DNA of 64,000 nucleotides from Micavibrio sp. UBA6929 (GTDB lineage: Bacteria > Pseudomonadota > Alphaproteobacteria > Micavibrionales > Micavibrionaceae), in assembly GCA_002448815.1 (NCBI GenBank), contig DKAJ01000012.1, positions 242,039 to 306,038 on the forward strand. Direction: 5' to 3'. Under the pieces are notes generated by a model. That model was not told where the DNA came from, searched no databases, and saw only the letters and a program-made list of their open reading frames with translations. Positions within the stretch are counted from its first letter, which is position 1; each line of letters opens with the position of its first letter. The position numbers and the translations under genes are program-made. Below, in pieces: positions 16,235 through 24,910 of this stretch.

Positions 16235-16945
16235 ATGCGATCACTACTTCTATTATCTGCAACCTTGACACTTGGCATGACTGGCTTGGCCGGAACACCT
16301 GCTTTTGCAGCTGATGGCGCGCATGATCACATGCAAATGGACCATGTAACCGAAGAGATTAATACACATATGGCTCCTGCGCATCACGATGACGCGCATG
16401 GCCATGATACTGCCCATGCTGAGGAAGGACACCATGACGAAGTTCAAGGCCTGCCTCAGCTTGATGGCTCTACATACCCAAGTCAGATTTTCTGGCTATT
16501 GGTAACATTTGCATTGATGTACTTGCCTTTCCGCTTCAAGGTCTTGCCTGACCTGTCTGGCGTTATCGAACGCCGCCGCGAGCAAATCGAAGGCGACCTG
16601 ATCTCTGCTAAGAATTTAAAAATCGAGGCTGAAAACGTACACGCAGCCTACGAAAAAATCGTGCGCGAAGCCCGCGATAAATCAAGCTACCTCTTCACAC
16701 GCGCTGAAGAAAAAATCAAAGAACAAGAAAAAGCAAGCTACGCTGAGTTTTATGCGCATGCGGCAAAAGACATTGCTGACGCAGAAGAAGAAATAGCAGA
16801 CGCAACACAAAAGGCACTTGCAACTGTAAACGATGTTGCCGCTGAGGTTGCTGCTGCTGCTGCGGAAAAGCTTGTTGGCATTAAAACAGATAAGAAAAAA
16901 GCCATCTCTGTTATCGAAACAATTGGCAAAAAAAAGGCCGCATAG
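16235..16945 (+). CDS. atpF': ATP synthase F0 subunit b' with signal peptide and His-rich arm
   Basis: The 236-residue protein is a b-type stator subunit, second stalk partner of subunit b. The membrane helix is near residues 83-100 ('QIFWLLVTFALMYLPF') and the rest is a long charged coiled coil. What is odd is the N-terminus: a signal-peptide-like start ('LLLLSATLTLGMTGLAGTPAFAADG') and then about 45 residues with eleven histidines and many acids before the membrane helix. Ordinary b' subunits have a short N-terminus. The arm would lie in the periplasm and could bind metal ions. Position between atpE and atpF supports b'. Confidence 0.9.
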   Translation: MRSLLLLSATLTLGMTGLAGTPAFAADGAHDHMQMDHVTEEINTHMAPAHHDDAHGHDTAHAEEGHHDEVQGLPQLDGSTYPSQIFWLLVTFALMYLPFRFKVLPDLSGVIERRREQIEGDLISAKNLKIEAENVHAAYEKIVREARDKSSYLFTRAEEKIKEQEKASYAEFYAHAAKDIADAEEEIADATQKALATVNDVAAEVAAAAAEKLVGIKTDKKKAISVIETIGKKKAA

Positions 16946-16982
16946 GTCACCACACGGACAATAAGTACAGGATAAATACAGT

Positions 16983-17477
16983 ATGTTAGAAACACTTGCA
17001 CATGATGCTAATCCTTGGGTTCTTTTCTCATTTATCATTTTTATGGTGATTTTGATGAAGGCTGGCAAGGCCGCCGTTGTTGACATGGTTGATGGCCGCA
17101 TCGAAAAAATCAAACGCGAACTGGAAGAAGCAGAAAACCTGCACACAGAAGCGCAAGAACTTTTGGCACAATATCAGCGCAAGCATGCAAACGCCGTCAA
17201 AGAATCTGAAGAGATCATCGAAAACGCAGAAATGTATGCGACAAAAATCCGCAAGCAAGCAAAAAAAGAGCTTAAAGAAAACCTTGCCCGCCGCGAAGCA
17301 CAACTGGAAGAGCGTATCGAGCGCATGAAAGAAAATGCCATTGCCGAAATTCAGCGCTACGCCGCAGACATCGCAATTGACGCAACACGCGAAATCATCA
17401 CAGAAAACTTTGATAAAAAACTGGATAAAGCCTTTATCAGTGACTCTATCAAGGATCTAAATAAACACGTTCACTAA
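16983..17477 (+). CDS. atpF: ATP synthase F0 subunit b
   Basis: A 164-residue stator subunit: one N-terminal membrane helix ('WVLFSFIIFMVILMKAG') then an uninterrupted charged helix rich in Lys and Glu that links to F1. The short N-terminus is the ordinary form, in contrast to the preceding b'. It closes the F0 cluster. The frame ends at TAA 17475-17477, and proA begins sixteen bases later on the same strand, so the two could share a transcript. Confidence 0.93.
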   Translation: MLETLAHDANPWVLFSFIIFMVILMKAGKAAVVDMVDGRIEKIKRELEEAENLHTEAQELLAQYQRKHANAVKESEEIIENAEMYATKIRKQAKKELKENLARREAQLEERIERMKENAIAEIQRYAADIAIDATREIITENFDKKLDKAFISDSIKDLNKHVH

Positions 17478-17493
17478 AACCAAAGGCTTGCTC

Positions 17494-18783
17494 ATGACAC
17501 AAACGCAAACGAACACCGTGCAAGCCCTTTCCCCGACTAATCTCGTCAACGACCTTGGCAAAGCTGCTCTCGCCGCAAGCCGTAAAATCGCACAAGCCTC
17601 TGACGATCAAATCAACAATGCCCTTCGTGATATAGCGGCAGCTCTGCGCACGAATGCACAAGATATTATTGATGCCAATGCGCTTGATGTTACCGCTGCC
17701 CGTCAAAAAGGCCTGACAGATGCCCTCATTGATCGTCTGACCCTTAATCAAGAACGCATTGAAGGCATGGCGCAAGGCCTAGAAACTGTAGCAAACCTGC
17801 CAAATCCATTGGGCCGCACTCTTTGGGAAGAAAACCGCCCAAACGGCCTTAAGATTAAAAAAGTTTCCGTGCCGATTGGCGTCCTTGGGATGATCTATGA
17901 ATCGCGCCCTAACGTAACAATTGATGCGGCGGCGCTATGCCTAAAATCACGCAACGCTGTTATTTTGCGCGGCGGATCAGAAAGCCTAAACAGCTCTCTG
18001 GCGCTCCATAAAATTATCGAAAGCACACTCAGTGCGCACAAAATGCCAACCGCGGCTGTGTGCATGATCCCAACACCTGACCGCGCCGCTGTTGGCGCAA
18101 TGCTGGCTTGTCATCAATATATCGATGTCATGATACCGCGCGGCGGCCGCAGCCTGATCGAGCGCATCATGGATGAAGCAAAAATGCCTGTATTTGGTCA
18201 CCTTGAAGGGCTATGCCATATTTTCGTCCACAAAGACGCAGACGCAACCATCGCCCGCGATGTGACATTAAACGCAAAAATGCGCAGAACAGGCATTTGC
18301 GGCGCGGTTGAAACCATCTTAATTGACGAAGCCCTCAATGACGATATTACCAAAGATATCCTCGGCGCACTGCTTGAAAAAGAGTGCGAGATTGTCGGCG
18401 ATGAATACATCCAATCACTCAATAGCGCCGTTAAACCCGCGACCGAGCAAGACTGGCATACAGAATATCTAGCCCCAAAAGTCAGCATCAAACGCGTATC
18501 TGGTATAGATGCCGCCATCGCGCATATTAACGCATACGGATCGCACCACACCGATTCAATCCTCACCCAAGACAACGCCGCCGCAGAAATGTTCCTCAAC
18601 CAAGTGGATAGCGGCATTGTCCTGCACAACGCCTCAACACAATTTGCTGATGGCGGTGAATTTGGCATGGGCGCAGAAATTGGCATTGCCACGGGCAAGA
18701 TGCATGCACGCGGCCCTGTCGGGGTTGAGCAACTGTGCACTTACAAGTACCATGTCCTAGGAAATGGTCAAACACGCCCCTAG
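17494..18783 (+). CDS. proA: Gamma-glutamyl phosphate reductase (glutamate-5-semialdehyde dehydrogenase)
   Basis: ProA reduces glutamyl-5-phosphate to the semialdehyde in proline synthesis. The protein (429 residues from the ATG) has the aldehyde-dehydrogenase fold with 'PIGVLGMIYESRPNVT', the 'ILRGGSES' cofactor loop and the catalytic cysteine in 'RRTGICGAVET'. The frame also opens at a TTG two codons earlier (17488), but ATG at 17494 is preferable. proA-nadD-rsfS is a conserved alphaproteobacterial order; proB is usually upstream but here the F0 genes are. Confidence 0.95.
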   Translation: MTQTQTNTVQALSPTNLVNDLGKAALAASRKIAQASDDQINNALRDIAAALRTNAQDIIDANALDVTAARQKGLTDALIDRLTLNQERIEGMAQGLETVANLPNPLGRTLWEENRPNGLKIKKVSVPIGVLGMIYESRPNVTIDAAALCLKSRNAVILRGGSESLNSSLALHKIIESTLSAHKMPTAAVCMIPTPDRAAVGAMLACHQYIDVMIPRGGRSLIERIMDEAKMPVFGHLEGLCHIFVHKDADATIARDVTLNAKMRRTGICGAVETILIDEALNDDITKDILGALLEKECEIVGDEYIQSLNSAVKPATEQDWHTEYLAPKVSIKRVSGIDAAIAHINAYGSHHTDSILTQDNAAAEMFLNQVDSGIVLHNASTQFADGGEFGMGAEIGIATGKMHARGPVGVEQLCTYKYHVLGNGQTRP

Positions 18784-18805
18784 GCTCTCACACAGATAAA
18801 GCAAC

Positions 18806-19417
18806 ATGTCTTTTTTAACCGCCCCCAATAGACTGGAAACGCAGCGTTGGCACAAAAAGCGCATCGGCATCTTTGGTGGCAGCTTTAATCCGCCGCACGC
18901 CGGGCACCTGCATGTCGCAAAAACGGCCCTCGCCGCGCTGCAATTAGACTTTATTTGGTGGATGGTTACCCCGCAAAACCCGATCAAAGAACAAAAACCA
19001 ACGCCCTTGGTTGAGCGCATCCAAGCCTGCGAAGCCTTAATTGATAGCCCGCAAATGATTGTAACCGGCCTCGAGGCTGATCTAGGCGCGCGCACCTCGT
19101 ACCAGACCGTAAAGAAGCTCAAACACAACTTCCCAAGCTCTGATTTTATATGGATTACGGGTCTAGATAACGCCCACACGCTTCATCGCTGGGATCATTG
19201 GCAGGATTTACTCGCCGAAATTCCCTTTTTACACATCACGCGTCCACCGGCGCAAAGCATCGTACGCTCATGCCCTTTGCGCTTTAATGCGCGCCAAACA
19301 CACATTCATCTTTCAAAATCTGCAAGGCACCCACTCAAACCCAATCACACTTATTGGATGATGAACAAAAAATTGATCAATATGTCCTCAACAGAAATTC
19401 GGGAAAACATCACATAA
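18806..19417 (+). CDS. nadD: Nicotinate-nucleotide adenylyltransferase
   Basis: NadD makes deamido-NAD from nicotinate mononucleotide and ATP. The nucleotidyl-transferase core shows GGSFNPPHAGHLHVA near residues 29-43 with the (H/T)xGH motif, and the C-terminal SSTEIRE motif closes the active site. The 203-residue length is normal. The ATG is chosen after a 22-base gap from proA. A separate RNA unit with its own promoter starts right behind the stop codon. Confidence 0.95.
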   Translation: MSFLTAPNRLETQRWHKKRIGIFGGSFNPPHAGHLHVAKTALAALQLDFIWWMVTPQNPIKEQKPTPLVERIQACEALIDSPQMIVTGLEADLGARTSYQTVKKLKHNFPSSDFIWITGLDNAHTLHRWDHWQDLLAEIPFLHITRPPAQSIVRSCPLRFNARQTHIHLSKSARHPLKPNHTYWMMNKKLINMSSTEIRENIT

Positions 19418-19431
19418 TCATCCCACCAAAT

Positions 19432-19460
19432 TTGAAAAAAAAACTCAAAAACACTATAAT
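19432..19460 (+). promoter_or_regulatory. Near-consensus sigma-70 promoter behind nadD
   Basis: TTGAAA (19432-19437) and TATAAT (19455-19460) are separated by 17 bases, matching the housekeeping consensus at eleven of twelve positions with ideal spacing. It is the best-looking promoter in the window. Transcription would start near 19467 and enter the structured RNA in front of rsfS. Confidence 0.7.
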
Positions 19461-19466
19461 GGTGTT

Positions 19467-19612
19467 ATGAGATTGATAGGATTTCGATTCGATAATCAGA
19501 TTGAGAGGCCCCTTGGTTTTTAAGACAAACCGACATGAGGCACTTGCAATTCACCCTATCAGTTGTGTAACTGTTGAGTATACCGTGCAATATGGTTTGC
19601 ACGGTTTTTTAT
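19467..19612 (+). ncRNA. Candidate small RNA or leader RNA between nadD and rsfS
   Basis: A near-consensus promoter would begin an RNA of about 145 bases here that ends in an intrinsic terminator at 19582-19612. The RNA folds well by eye. A long-range stem pairs 19471-19480 with 19555-19564 (ten pairs including GAUAGG/CCUAUC), and an inner hairpin pairs 19513-19519 with 19527-19533. The bases CAGTT (19560-19564) can alternatively pair with AACTG (19569-19573), so two folds compete. It is not 6S RNA (found elsewhere in the window), tmRNA or SRP RNA. It may be a stand-alone RNA or an attenuated leader for rsfS. Confidence 0.5.
19582..19612 (+). terminator. Rho-independent terminator upstream of rsfS
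   Basis: ACCGTGCAA (19582-19590) pairs exactly with TTGCACGGT (19597-19605) over a 6-base loop and is followed by a T-rich tract. This is a strong terminator. It lies after the candidate RNA and just before the rsfS ribosome site, so it ends that RNA or gates rsfS. Confidence 0.8.
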
Positions 19613-19642
19613 TGCCCAACAAAAGGAAAGGAGATTTCCGTC

Positions 19643-20029
19643 ATTATATCGCACGATAAACTAAGCATATCCTGCCCGCAGGAGCTTAAAGCCTTTGTTG
19701 AAAAGTCTCTGGACGAAGACAAGGCCATTGATGTTGTCACCATTGAACTTGATCCAAATGCCGCACTGGCAGATTACATGATCGTAGCCTCTGGAACTTC
19801 ATCGCGCCACGTACTCGCAACAGCCGAAAAACTAAAAGATCGCCTGTTAGCACGCGGCATCAAAAACATTAAACTCGAAGGCACAGAAAATGCCGATTGG
19901 GTCATCGTTGATACAGGCGACCTGATTGTCCATCTGTTCCGCCCCGAAGTCCGCAGTTTTTATAACATTGAAAAAATGTGGTCAACACCGGGACAATTTG
20001 ATGTTGTAGGCGCACCGCAATCCGCATAA
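19643..20029 (+). CDS. rsfS: Ribosome silencing factor RsfS, apparent AUU start
   Basis: RsfS binds ribosomal protein uL14 and blocks subunit joining in starvation. The core 'ADYMIVASGTSSRHV' and 'ENADWVIVDTGDLIVHLF' then 'RSFYNIEKMW' is unmistakable. The start is odd. An AAGGAG ribosome site lies at 19628-19633, and the only in-frame codon at proper spacing is ATT at 19643; no ATG, GTG or TTG occurs in frame between it and the core. The in-frame ATG at 19592 lies in the loop of the terminator and TTG 19574 precedes it; neither has a ribosome site. From ATT the protein has 128 residues, a normal length. Confidence 0.88.
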   Translation: MISHDKLSISCPQELKAFVEKSLDEDKAIDVVTIELDPNAALADYMIVASGTSSRHVLATAEKLKDRLLARGIKNIKLEGTENADWVIVDTGDLIVHLFRPEVRSFYNIEKMWSTPGQFDVVGAPQSA

Positions 20030-20038
20030 CATAGGCGG

Positions 20039-20497
20039 ATGCTTAAGATAGATATCATTGCCATCGGGCGTTTGAAAAAAGGCCCGCTCTACGAACTTTT
20101 TACTGATTATAAAAAGAAAACCCGCTGGCACATTACCTTGCATGAAATTGAAAGCCGTCATCGTGATGAAGACGCCATGCAAAAAGACGAAAACGAAAAA
20201 CTCTCATCACTCATCGCGCCAGGCGCCTATGTCATCGCCATGGACGAGCGCGGAAAAACGCTTAAAAGCCTAGAATTTGCCGAAAAATTCGAAACCCTTC
20301 AAAACAACGCACAAACACATATTCAATTTATTCTTGGCGGCGCAAATGGCCTGCAAGATGATATCCGCACGCGCGCCAATCTTTTACTCAGCTTTGGCAA
20401 GCAAACATGGCCTCATATGCTTGCGCGAATCATGCTCATCGAGCAAATATACAGAGCGCAGCAAATCTTAGCCGGACACCCATATCACCGTGAGTAA
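20039..20497 (+). CDS. rlmH: 23S rRNA pseudouridine-1915 N3-methyltransferase
   Basis: RlmH is a SPOUT-fold enzyme that methylates pseudouridine 1915 in helix 69 of 23S rRNA. The 152-residue protein has the SAM knot 'FILGGANGLQDDI' and the fixed C-terminus 'EQIYRAQQILAGHPYHRE'. It starts ten bases after rsfS and overlaps the GTG of envC by eight bases. The rsfS-rlmH pair is widely conserved. Confidence 0.97.
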   Translation: MLKIDIIAIGRLKKGPLYELFTDYKKKTRWHITLHEIESRHRDEDAMQKDENEKLSSLIAPGAYVIAMDERGKTLKSLEFAEKFETLQNNAQTHIQFILGGANGLQDDIRTRANLLLSFGKQTWPHMLARIMLIEQIYRAQQILAGHPYHRE

Positions 20498-21752
20498 CCA
20501 TAACGCCACATTCAAATATATCACTGCCCTGACTTGCGTAGTGCTGCTTGGCATCGTGGCAAACCCTATCTGCGCTCTGGCAAATACAAATAATCAAGAC
20601 ATTGTCCCTGCTCCTGCCAACAAAAAAACATCCATCCAAAGCATGGAAAAATCCCTTGAGCAGCACAAAGAAGAAAAGGCCATCATGGATAAAGGCCTGC
20701 GAAGCCTAGAAGATGAAATCACATCCAATAAAGAGCGCCTCATCACGCTAAGCCAAAACATCCAAAACATTGAACAAAGCCTCATTACGCTGGAAGGCAA
20801 AATTAAAGCAAACAGCGCCGAGCGTGACGTTCTCAAAGAAAAACTAGAAAACGACAAAGATACAATCGTGCAATTAGTCCTTGCGATGGATCGCTTACAA
20901 AAAATCCCTATGGCCGCGCTTGTTATGCGTCCGGGTGCGCCGCTGGAAACCGCGCAAAGCGCATTGCTGATCAAAGATATCGGCCAAAGCCTTAGCGCCC
21001 GCACGCAGCGCCTGCAAAATGATGCAAGCCGCCTCAAAGACATCTTGGCCGAACTTAAGGCTGATAAAGCCTCCCTCGATCAAAAGAATACGGCTTTGCA
21101 AAGTGATAAAAAAGACCTGCAAAAATTCTTGGATAAAAAGCAAAAATTATATCAACGATCCAAAGTTGACGTGCAAAACAAGGCCGAGATCATTGCGCGC
21201 ATCACCAAAGAATCCAAAAATATGCGCGATCTAATCTCAAACCTGGAAGAGCAACGCGCCAAAGAACAAGCCGCCGCCGATAAAAAGAAAAAAGAAAAAA
21301 GCCTGCTAACCAGAGCTGTCACCGCCTTTACGCCGCCTCTTGTGATCAAAGACCGTGACAATAAAACCTTTGGCCCGCCTATTGCTGGCGCTGTACGCAT
21401 CAAGTACGGCCAGCCCGATTTCCTCAACGCACCCAGCAAAGGCCTTTGGATGGAAGGACATCAAAACGGCCTTGTTGTCGCCCCGATGAGCGGAACCGTG
21501 CGCTTCGTCGGTCAATTTAAAACCTATGGCAACATCGTTATTCTCGAGCATAAAAACAGCTACCACAGCCTCATTGCGGGGCTAGAGCGCATCACTGTTG
21601 ACATCGACCACAAGGTCAGTGGCGGCGAACCTATCGGCTATCTCGGCGAAAAGAGCGCCCACAGTGATAATCCTATGGTGTATTTTGAACTAAGAAAATC
21701 AGGAAAAGCCATTGATCCAACGCCAAAATTAGGTAAGCTAAGCAGTAATTAA
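20490..21752 (+). CDS. envC: Murein hydrolase activator EnvC family, degenerate LytM domain
   Basis: A 420-residue periplasmic protein starting at GTG 20490. A signal peptide (about 1-31) leads into two long coiled coils (about 50-260), then a LytM/M23 domain. In the LytM domain the catalytic HxH is replaced by 'MVYFELR' and the first zinc-ligand region reads 'MEGHQNGLVV', so it should not hydrolyse peptidoglycan itself. That is the EnvC pattern: it is recruited to the septum and activates amidases. The neighbours ctpA and yibQ are the usual partners in this class. Confidence 0.9.
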   Translation: MSNHNATFKYITALTCVVLLGIVANPICALANTNNQDIVPAPANKKTSIQSMEKSLEQHKEEKAIMDKGLRSLEDEITSNKERLITLSQNIQNIEQSLITLEGKIKANSAERDVLKEKLENDKDTIVQLVLAMDRLQKIPMAALVMRPGAPLETAQSALLIKDIGQSLSARTQRLQNDASRLKDILAELKADKASLDQKNTALQSDKKDLQKFLDKKQKLYQRSKVDVQNKAEIIARITKESKNMRDLISNLEEQRAKEQAAADKKKKEKSLLTRAVTAFTPPLVIKDRDNKTFGPPIAGAVRIKYGQPDFLNAPSKGLWMEGHQNGLVVAPMSGTVRFVGQFKTYGNIVILEHKNSYHSLIAGLERITVDIDHKVSGGEPIGYLGEKSAHSDNPMVYFELRKSGKAIDPTPKLGKLSSN

Positions 21753-21785
21753 TTTTTAAAGCCCTTCAACATATTGGAACGCCTC

Positions 21786-23171
21786 ATGAAACTTGTGCCT
21801 TTGCGTAAACCGCTTCTTTCTTTCCTGTGCCTCAGCCTTGCCGCAACTGCACTGACTGCGCCATCTTCATTTGCGCAAAGCGATGATCGCACTGCTGGTT
21901 CTCAACCGCCTGAGGTTCACCTTGAAAAAGATTACAGCGAAACATACCGCTTGTTAAATCTATTTGGCGACGTTTTCGAACGCGTCCGCGAACAATATGT
22001 TGACCCTGTTGAAGACAAAGAAATCATCGAAAACGCCGTCAACGGCATGCTGACGTCACTCGATCCACATTCGTCATACCTCAACGAAGAAAGCTTCGCC
22101 GACATGCAGGTCAATACGCGCGGATCATTCGGCGGATTGGGCATCGAAGTCACCATGGAAAATGGCTTTGTTAAAGTTGTATCACCCATTGACGATACGC
22201 CAGCCTTTCGCGCGGGCATCGAGGCCGGCGATTACATCACACATATCGACGACGAAGCCGTTCTTGGCATGTCACTAAGCGACGCTGTTGACAAAATGCG
22301 CGGCAAAGTTGGAACAGATATTGACCTTAAAATCCGCCGCGAAGGTGCTGCCGAGGAAATCAGCAAAACCATCACGCGCGACATCATTAAAATTCGCTCT
22401 GTCCGTCACCGCGTTGAAGACAAAGCAGGCTATATCCGCATCACAACATTCAATCAAAACACAGAAGAAAGCCTGAAAGACGCGCTGAAAGAGATCAAAA
22501 AAGAACTCAAAGACGACATTCACGGATATGTTATTGATTTACGCAACAACCCAGGCGGCTTACTTGATCAGGCCATTGCCGTAGCCGATGCATTCCTAGA
22601 ACGCGGTGAAATCGTATCAACACGTGGCCGCGACGAGGATGACGTCGCCCGCGACAACGCCACAAGCGGCGACCTTGCCGACGGTAAGCCTCTTGTTATC
22701 CTCATTAATGGCGGCTCTGCTTCGGCCTCTGAAATTGTTGCCGGCGCGCTGCAAGATCATAAGCGCGCCATCATCATGGGCACACAATCCTTTGGTAAAG
22801 GCTCAGTTCAGACAATCGTGCCGATCCCTGGACATGGCGCTATGCGTTTGACAACCGCGCGTTATTACACGCCATCTGGACGCTCTATTCAGGCAAAAGG
22901 CATCACGCCTGACATCACTGTCGAGCAAGCTCATCTTGAGAAAGTCGCGTCAGGCGGCGGCGTGCGCGAAGCCGATCTTGTTGGCGCGCTTGATAAAGCC
23001 AAAAACAAAAAGGCAAAAGACAGCGATAAATCAGAAAACGCAAAGACAGATGAAAAAGAAGATTATCAACTGTTGCGCGCTTTTGATTTAATTAACGGCT
23101 TATCTTTATATTCCGACCCTGCCCGCATGCCCGTTGCAGATGAAGTAGAAGAAGCCAGCAAGGCAGAATAA
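21786..23171 (+). CDS. ctpA: Carboxy-terminal processing serine peptidase (S41)
   Basis: CtpA-type S41 peptidase of 461 residues from the ATG at 21786; a TTG four codons upstream is less likely. Order of domains: signal peptide ending near SSFAQ, an N-terminal helical part ('YVDPVEDKEIIENAVNGML'), a PDZ domain (about 90-170), then the catalytic core with the serine in GGSASASE and the lysine in 'SFGKGSVQT'. The tail is Lys/Glu-rich. It degrades or trims periplasmic proteins, often cell-wall hydrolases. It sits between envC and yibQ, the conserved order. Confidence 0.95.
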   Translation: MKLVPLRKPLLSFLCLSLAATALTAPSSFAQSDDRTAGSQPPEVHLEKDYSETYRLLNLFGDVFERVREQYVDPVEDKEIIENAVNGMLTSLDPHSSYLNEESFADMQVNTRGSFGGLGIEVTMENGFVKVVSPIDDTPAFRAGIEAGDYITHIDDEAVLGMSLSDAVDKMRGKVGTDIDLKIRREGAAEEISKTITRDIIKIRSVRHRVEDKAGYIRITTFNQNTEESLKDALKEIKKELKDDIHGYVIDLRNNPGGLLDQAIAVADAFLERGEIVSTRGRDEDDVARDNATSGDLADGKPLVILINGGSASASEIVAGALQDHKRAIIMGTQSFGKGSVQTIVPIPGHGAMRLTTARYYTPSGRSIQAKGITPDITVEQAHLEKVASGGGVREADLVGALDKAKNKKAKDSDKSENAKTDEKEDYQLLRAFDLINGLSLYSDPARMPVADEVEEASKAE

Positions 23172-23182
23172 CGTAAACAATC

Positions 23183-24385
23183 ATGAGCGAAGACATCATA
23201 ACACCAGATATCACGTTAGAAGATATTGAAGATCGCGGCGCAGATACAACTCGCGACCTAAAATCACTTCTCAACCACAAGGATTTCTGGCAGGCGTTGA
23301 TGTTTGGCGTTGGGGTAACGTTACTGTTGATTGTCCTGATTGTTAGCTATAGTGCGCTCACTGCAAAAAAAACATATCAAACACTCACCGCGCAGTTAGC
23401 ACATGAAGTCATCGAGATCACCGTTAAGCAGGAGCCACTGCCACAACGCAGCGTCAAAACAGTCACCACACATAGCGTAGACAATCAAGAAAGCCACGCA
23501 CATAGTGATGCAGAAACCACGACACAGGAAACAAACGAACAAGCTCCTGTGCAATCTGAACACGCTGCGCCATCAAACGCCCTCACACCTGCGCCCATTA
23601 ACGCTGTTACTGAATATACGGACAATGGCCTCCTCCCGCGCATTTCCGATGATGGCAAGCAAACTCCCTTTTCAGCATATAAAAAGCCCGTTTCTCTTGG
23701 CCCCGATACAGGGCCAGTCATTGCACTAGGCCTGCAAGATTTTGGCCTTTCACAAAGCCTTTCATCAAAAACAATAACCGCCCTACCAAATGAGGTCACT
23801 CTACTGATTTCACCTTATCTCAGCGACGCGCAAGATTGGATTGACCAAGCACGCCATCAAGGCTTTGAAACATGGATGAATATCCCATTTGAAACGGCTG
23901 AATATCCGCAAAAAGATACAGGCGCACAGACATTGCTTAAACGATCAAGCCTCAAACTCAACATGGATAAATTTACATGGGCACTGTCACGCGCTTCTGG
24001 TTATGCTGGCGTTTACGCGACATTGGATGAAACATTTGTAAATTCTGAAAGTATGCTTAAAAACTTGTTTAACGTCTTATTTATGCGCGGAATTGGCTAT
24101 TTAGAAACGGCGCCACAAACCAATCAACAGGTTGAAAGCATCTCAATATCCCACAACGCCCCCTATATCGGCGCAGATCTGGTCTTCTCACATATTGATG
24201 CGCCTGACGCCATTGACGCCCTGATAAACGCTGCAAAAACAAATAAGGTCGCTATCGGCATTACAACGCTGAACCCCGCGATGGCTGAAGAGCTCCCTTC
24301 TTGGATACAAAAAATCAAGGACAGCAACATCACGCTGGTTCCTATTTCTGCCGCGTACGAATATAAATGGACGGAATACGAGTAA
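23183..24385 (+). CDS. Divergent polysaccharide deacetylase family protein (YibQ-like)
   Basis: The 400-residue protein has an N-terminal membrane anchor (about residues 39-57), a variable Thr/Glu/Ala-rich linker to about 165, and a C-terminal domain of the divergent polysaccharide deacetylase type ('PVIALGLQDFGLSQSLS', 'LPNEVTLLISPY', 'GFETWMNIPFE'). Family members lack part of the usual metal triad and their substrate is not settled; peptidoglycan is supposed from the envC and ctpA neighbours. Its TAA overlaps the rppH ATG (TAATG), so these are coupled. Confidence 0.88.
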   Translation: MSEDIITPDITLEDIEDRGADTTRDLKSLLNHKDFWQALMFGVGVTLLLIVLIVSYSALTAKKTYQTLTAQLAHEVIEITVKQEPLPQRSVKTVTTHSVDNQESHAHSDAETTTQETNEQAPVQSEHAAPSNALTPAPINAVTEYTDNGLLPRISDDGKQTPFSAYKKPVSLGPDTGPVIALGLQDFGLSQSLSSKTITALPNEVTLLISPYLSDAQDWIDQARHQGFETWMNIPFETAEYPQKDTGAQTLLKRSSLKLNMDKFTWALSRASGYAGVYATLDETFVNSESMLKNLFNVLFMRGIGYLETAPQTNQQVESISISHNAPYIGADLVFSHIDAPDAIDALINAAKTNKVAIGITTLNPAMAEELPSWIQKIKDSNITLVPISAAYEYKWTEYE

Positions 24386-24867
24386 TGCTGCCACCTAAAT
24401 TTCAAAAACTGCCCTACCGCCCTTGCGTAGGCATTATGTTGCTGAACACAGACAATCACATTTTTGTAGGTGAACGTCTGGACAACCTGGGCGCGTGGCA
24501 AATGCCACAAGGCGGCATTGACCCCGGTGAAGACGTTCATCAGGCCGCCATGCGTGAAATGATGGAAGAGGTTGGCACAAACCAGGCAGACATCATTAAA
24601 GTCGCAGATACAAAAGTACGTTACGACCTGCCAGCAGAGCGCATCCCAAACTTCTGGAACGGTAAATATCGCGGGCAAGAGCAAACATGGGTTGCCCTGC
24701 GTTTTACAGGCCAAGACAGCGACATCATTTTAGATAACCATCACGAACCAGAATTCAATCAATGGAAATGGGTAAAGCCCAAAGAAACGGTTGACCTGAT
24801 CGTACCGTTTAAACGCGAACTCTATATGCAGGTGCTGGATCTGTTTGACGATATATTGTCATCATAA
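24385..24867 (+). CDS. rppH: RNA pyrophosphohydrolase
   Basis: RppH removes pyrophosphate from 5'-triphosphate RNA and starts mRNA decay. The NUDIX box is GGIDPGEDVHQAAMREMMEEVG-like, beginning near residue 43, and 'LPYRPCVGIMLLN' is the typical N-terminus. I chose ATG 24385, which overlaps the previous stop as TAATG; an in-frame ATG at 24367 would add six residues. At 160 residues it is normal. It ends the cluster nadD-rsfS-rlmH-envC-ctpA-yibQ-rppH and faces tolB. Confidence 0.95.
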   Translation: MLPPKFQKLPYRPCVGIMLLNTDNHIFVGERLDNLGAWQMPQGGIDPGEDVHQAAMREMMEEVGTNQADIIKVADTKVRYDLPAERIPNFWNGKYRGQEQTWVALRFTGQDSDIILDNHHEPEFNQWKWVKPKETVDLIVPFKRELYMQVLDLFDDILSS

Positions 24868-24910
24868 GCCCCCCTACCTAAACGAGCCTACACACCAATA
24901 ACATACGCCT

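Noticed and set aside
18198..18740. 180-codon minus-strand frame within proA
   Set aside because: Antisense shadow of the conserved ProA C-terminal half.
19467..19612. 6S RNA or SRP RNA identity for the nadD-rsfS RNA
   Set aside because: A good 6S RNA lies at 34340-34522 in its standard place, and the SRP core loop sequence is not present here.
24163..24714. 183-codon minus-strand frame across yibQ and rppH
   Set aside because: Both plus-strand genes are well supported by motifs; the antisense frame has none.
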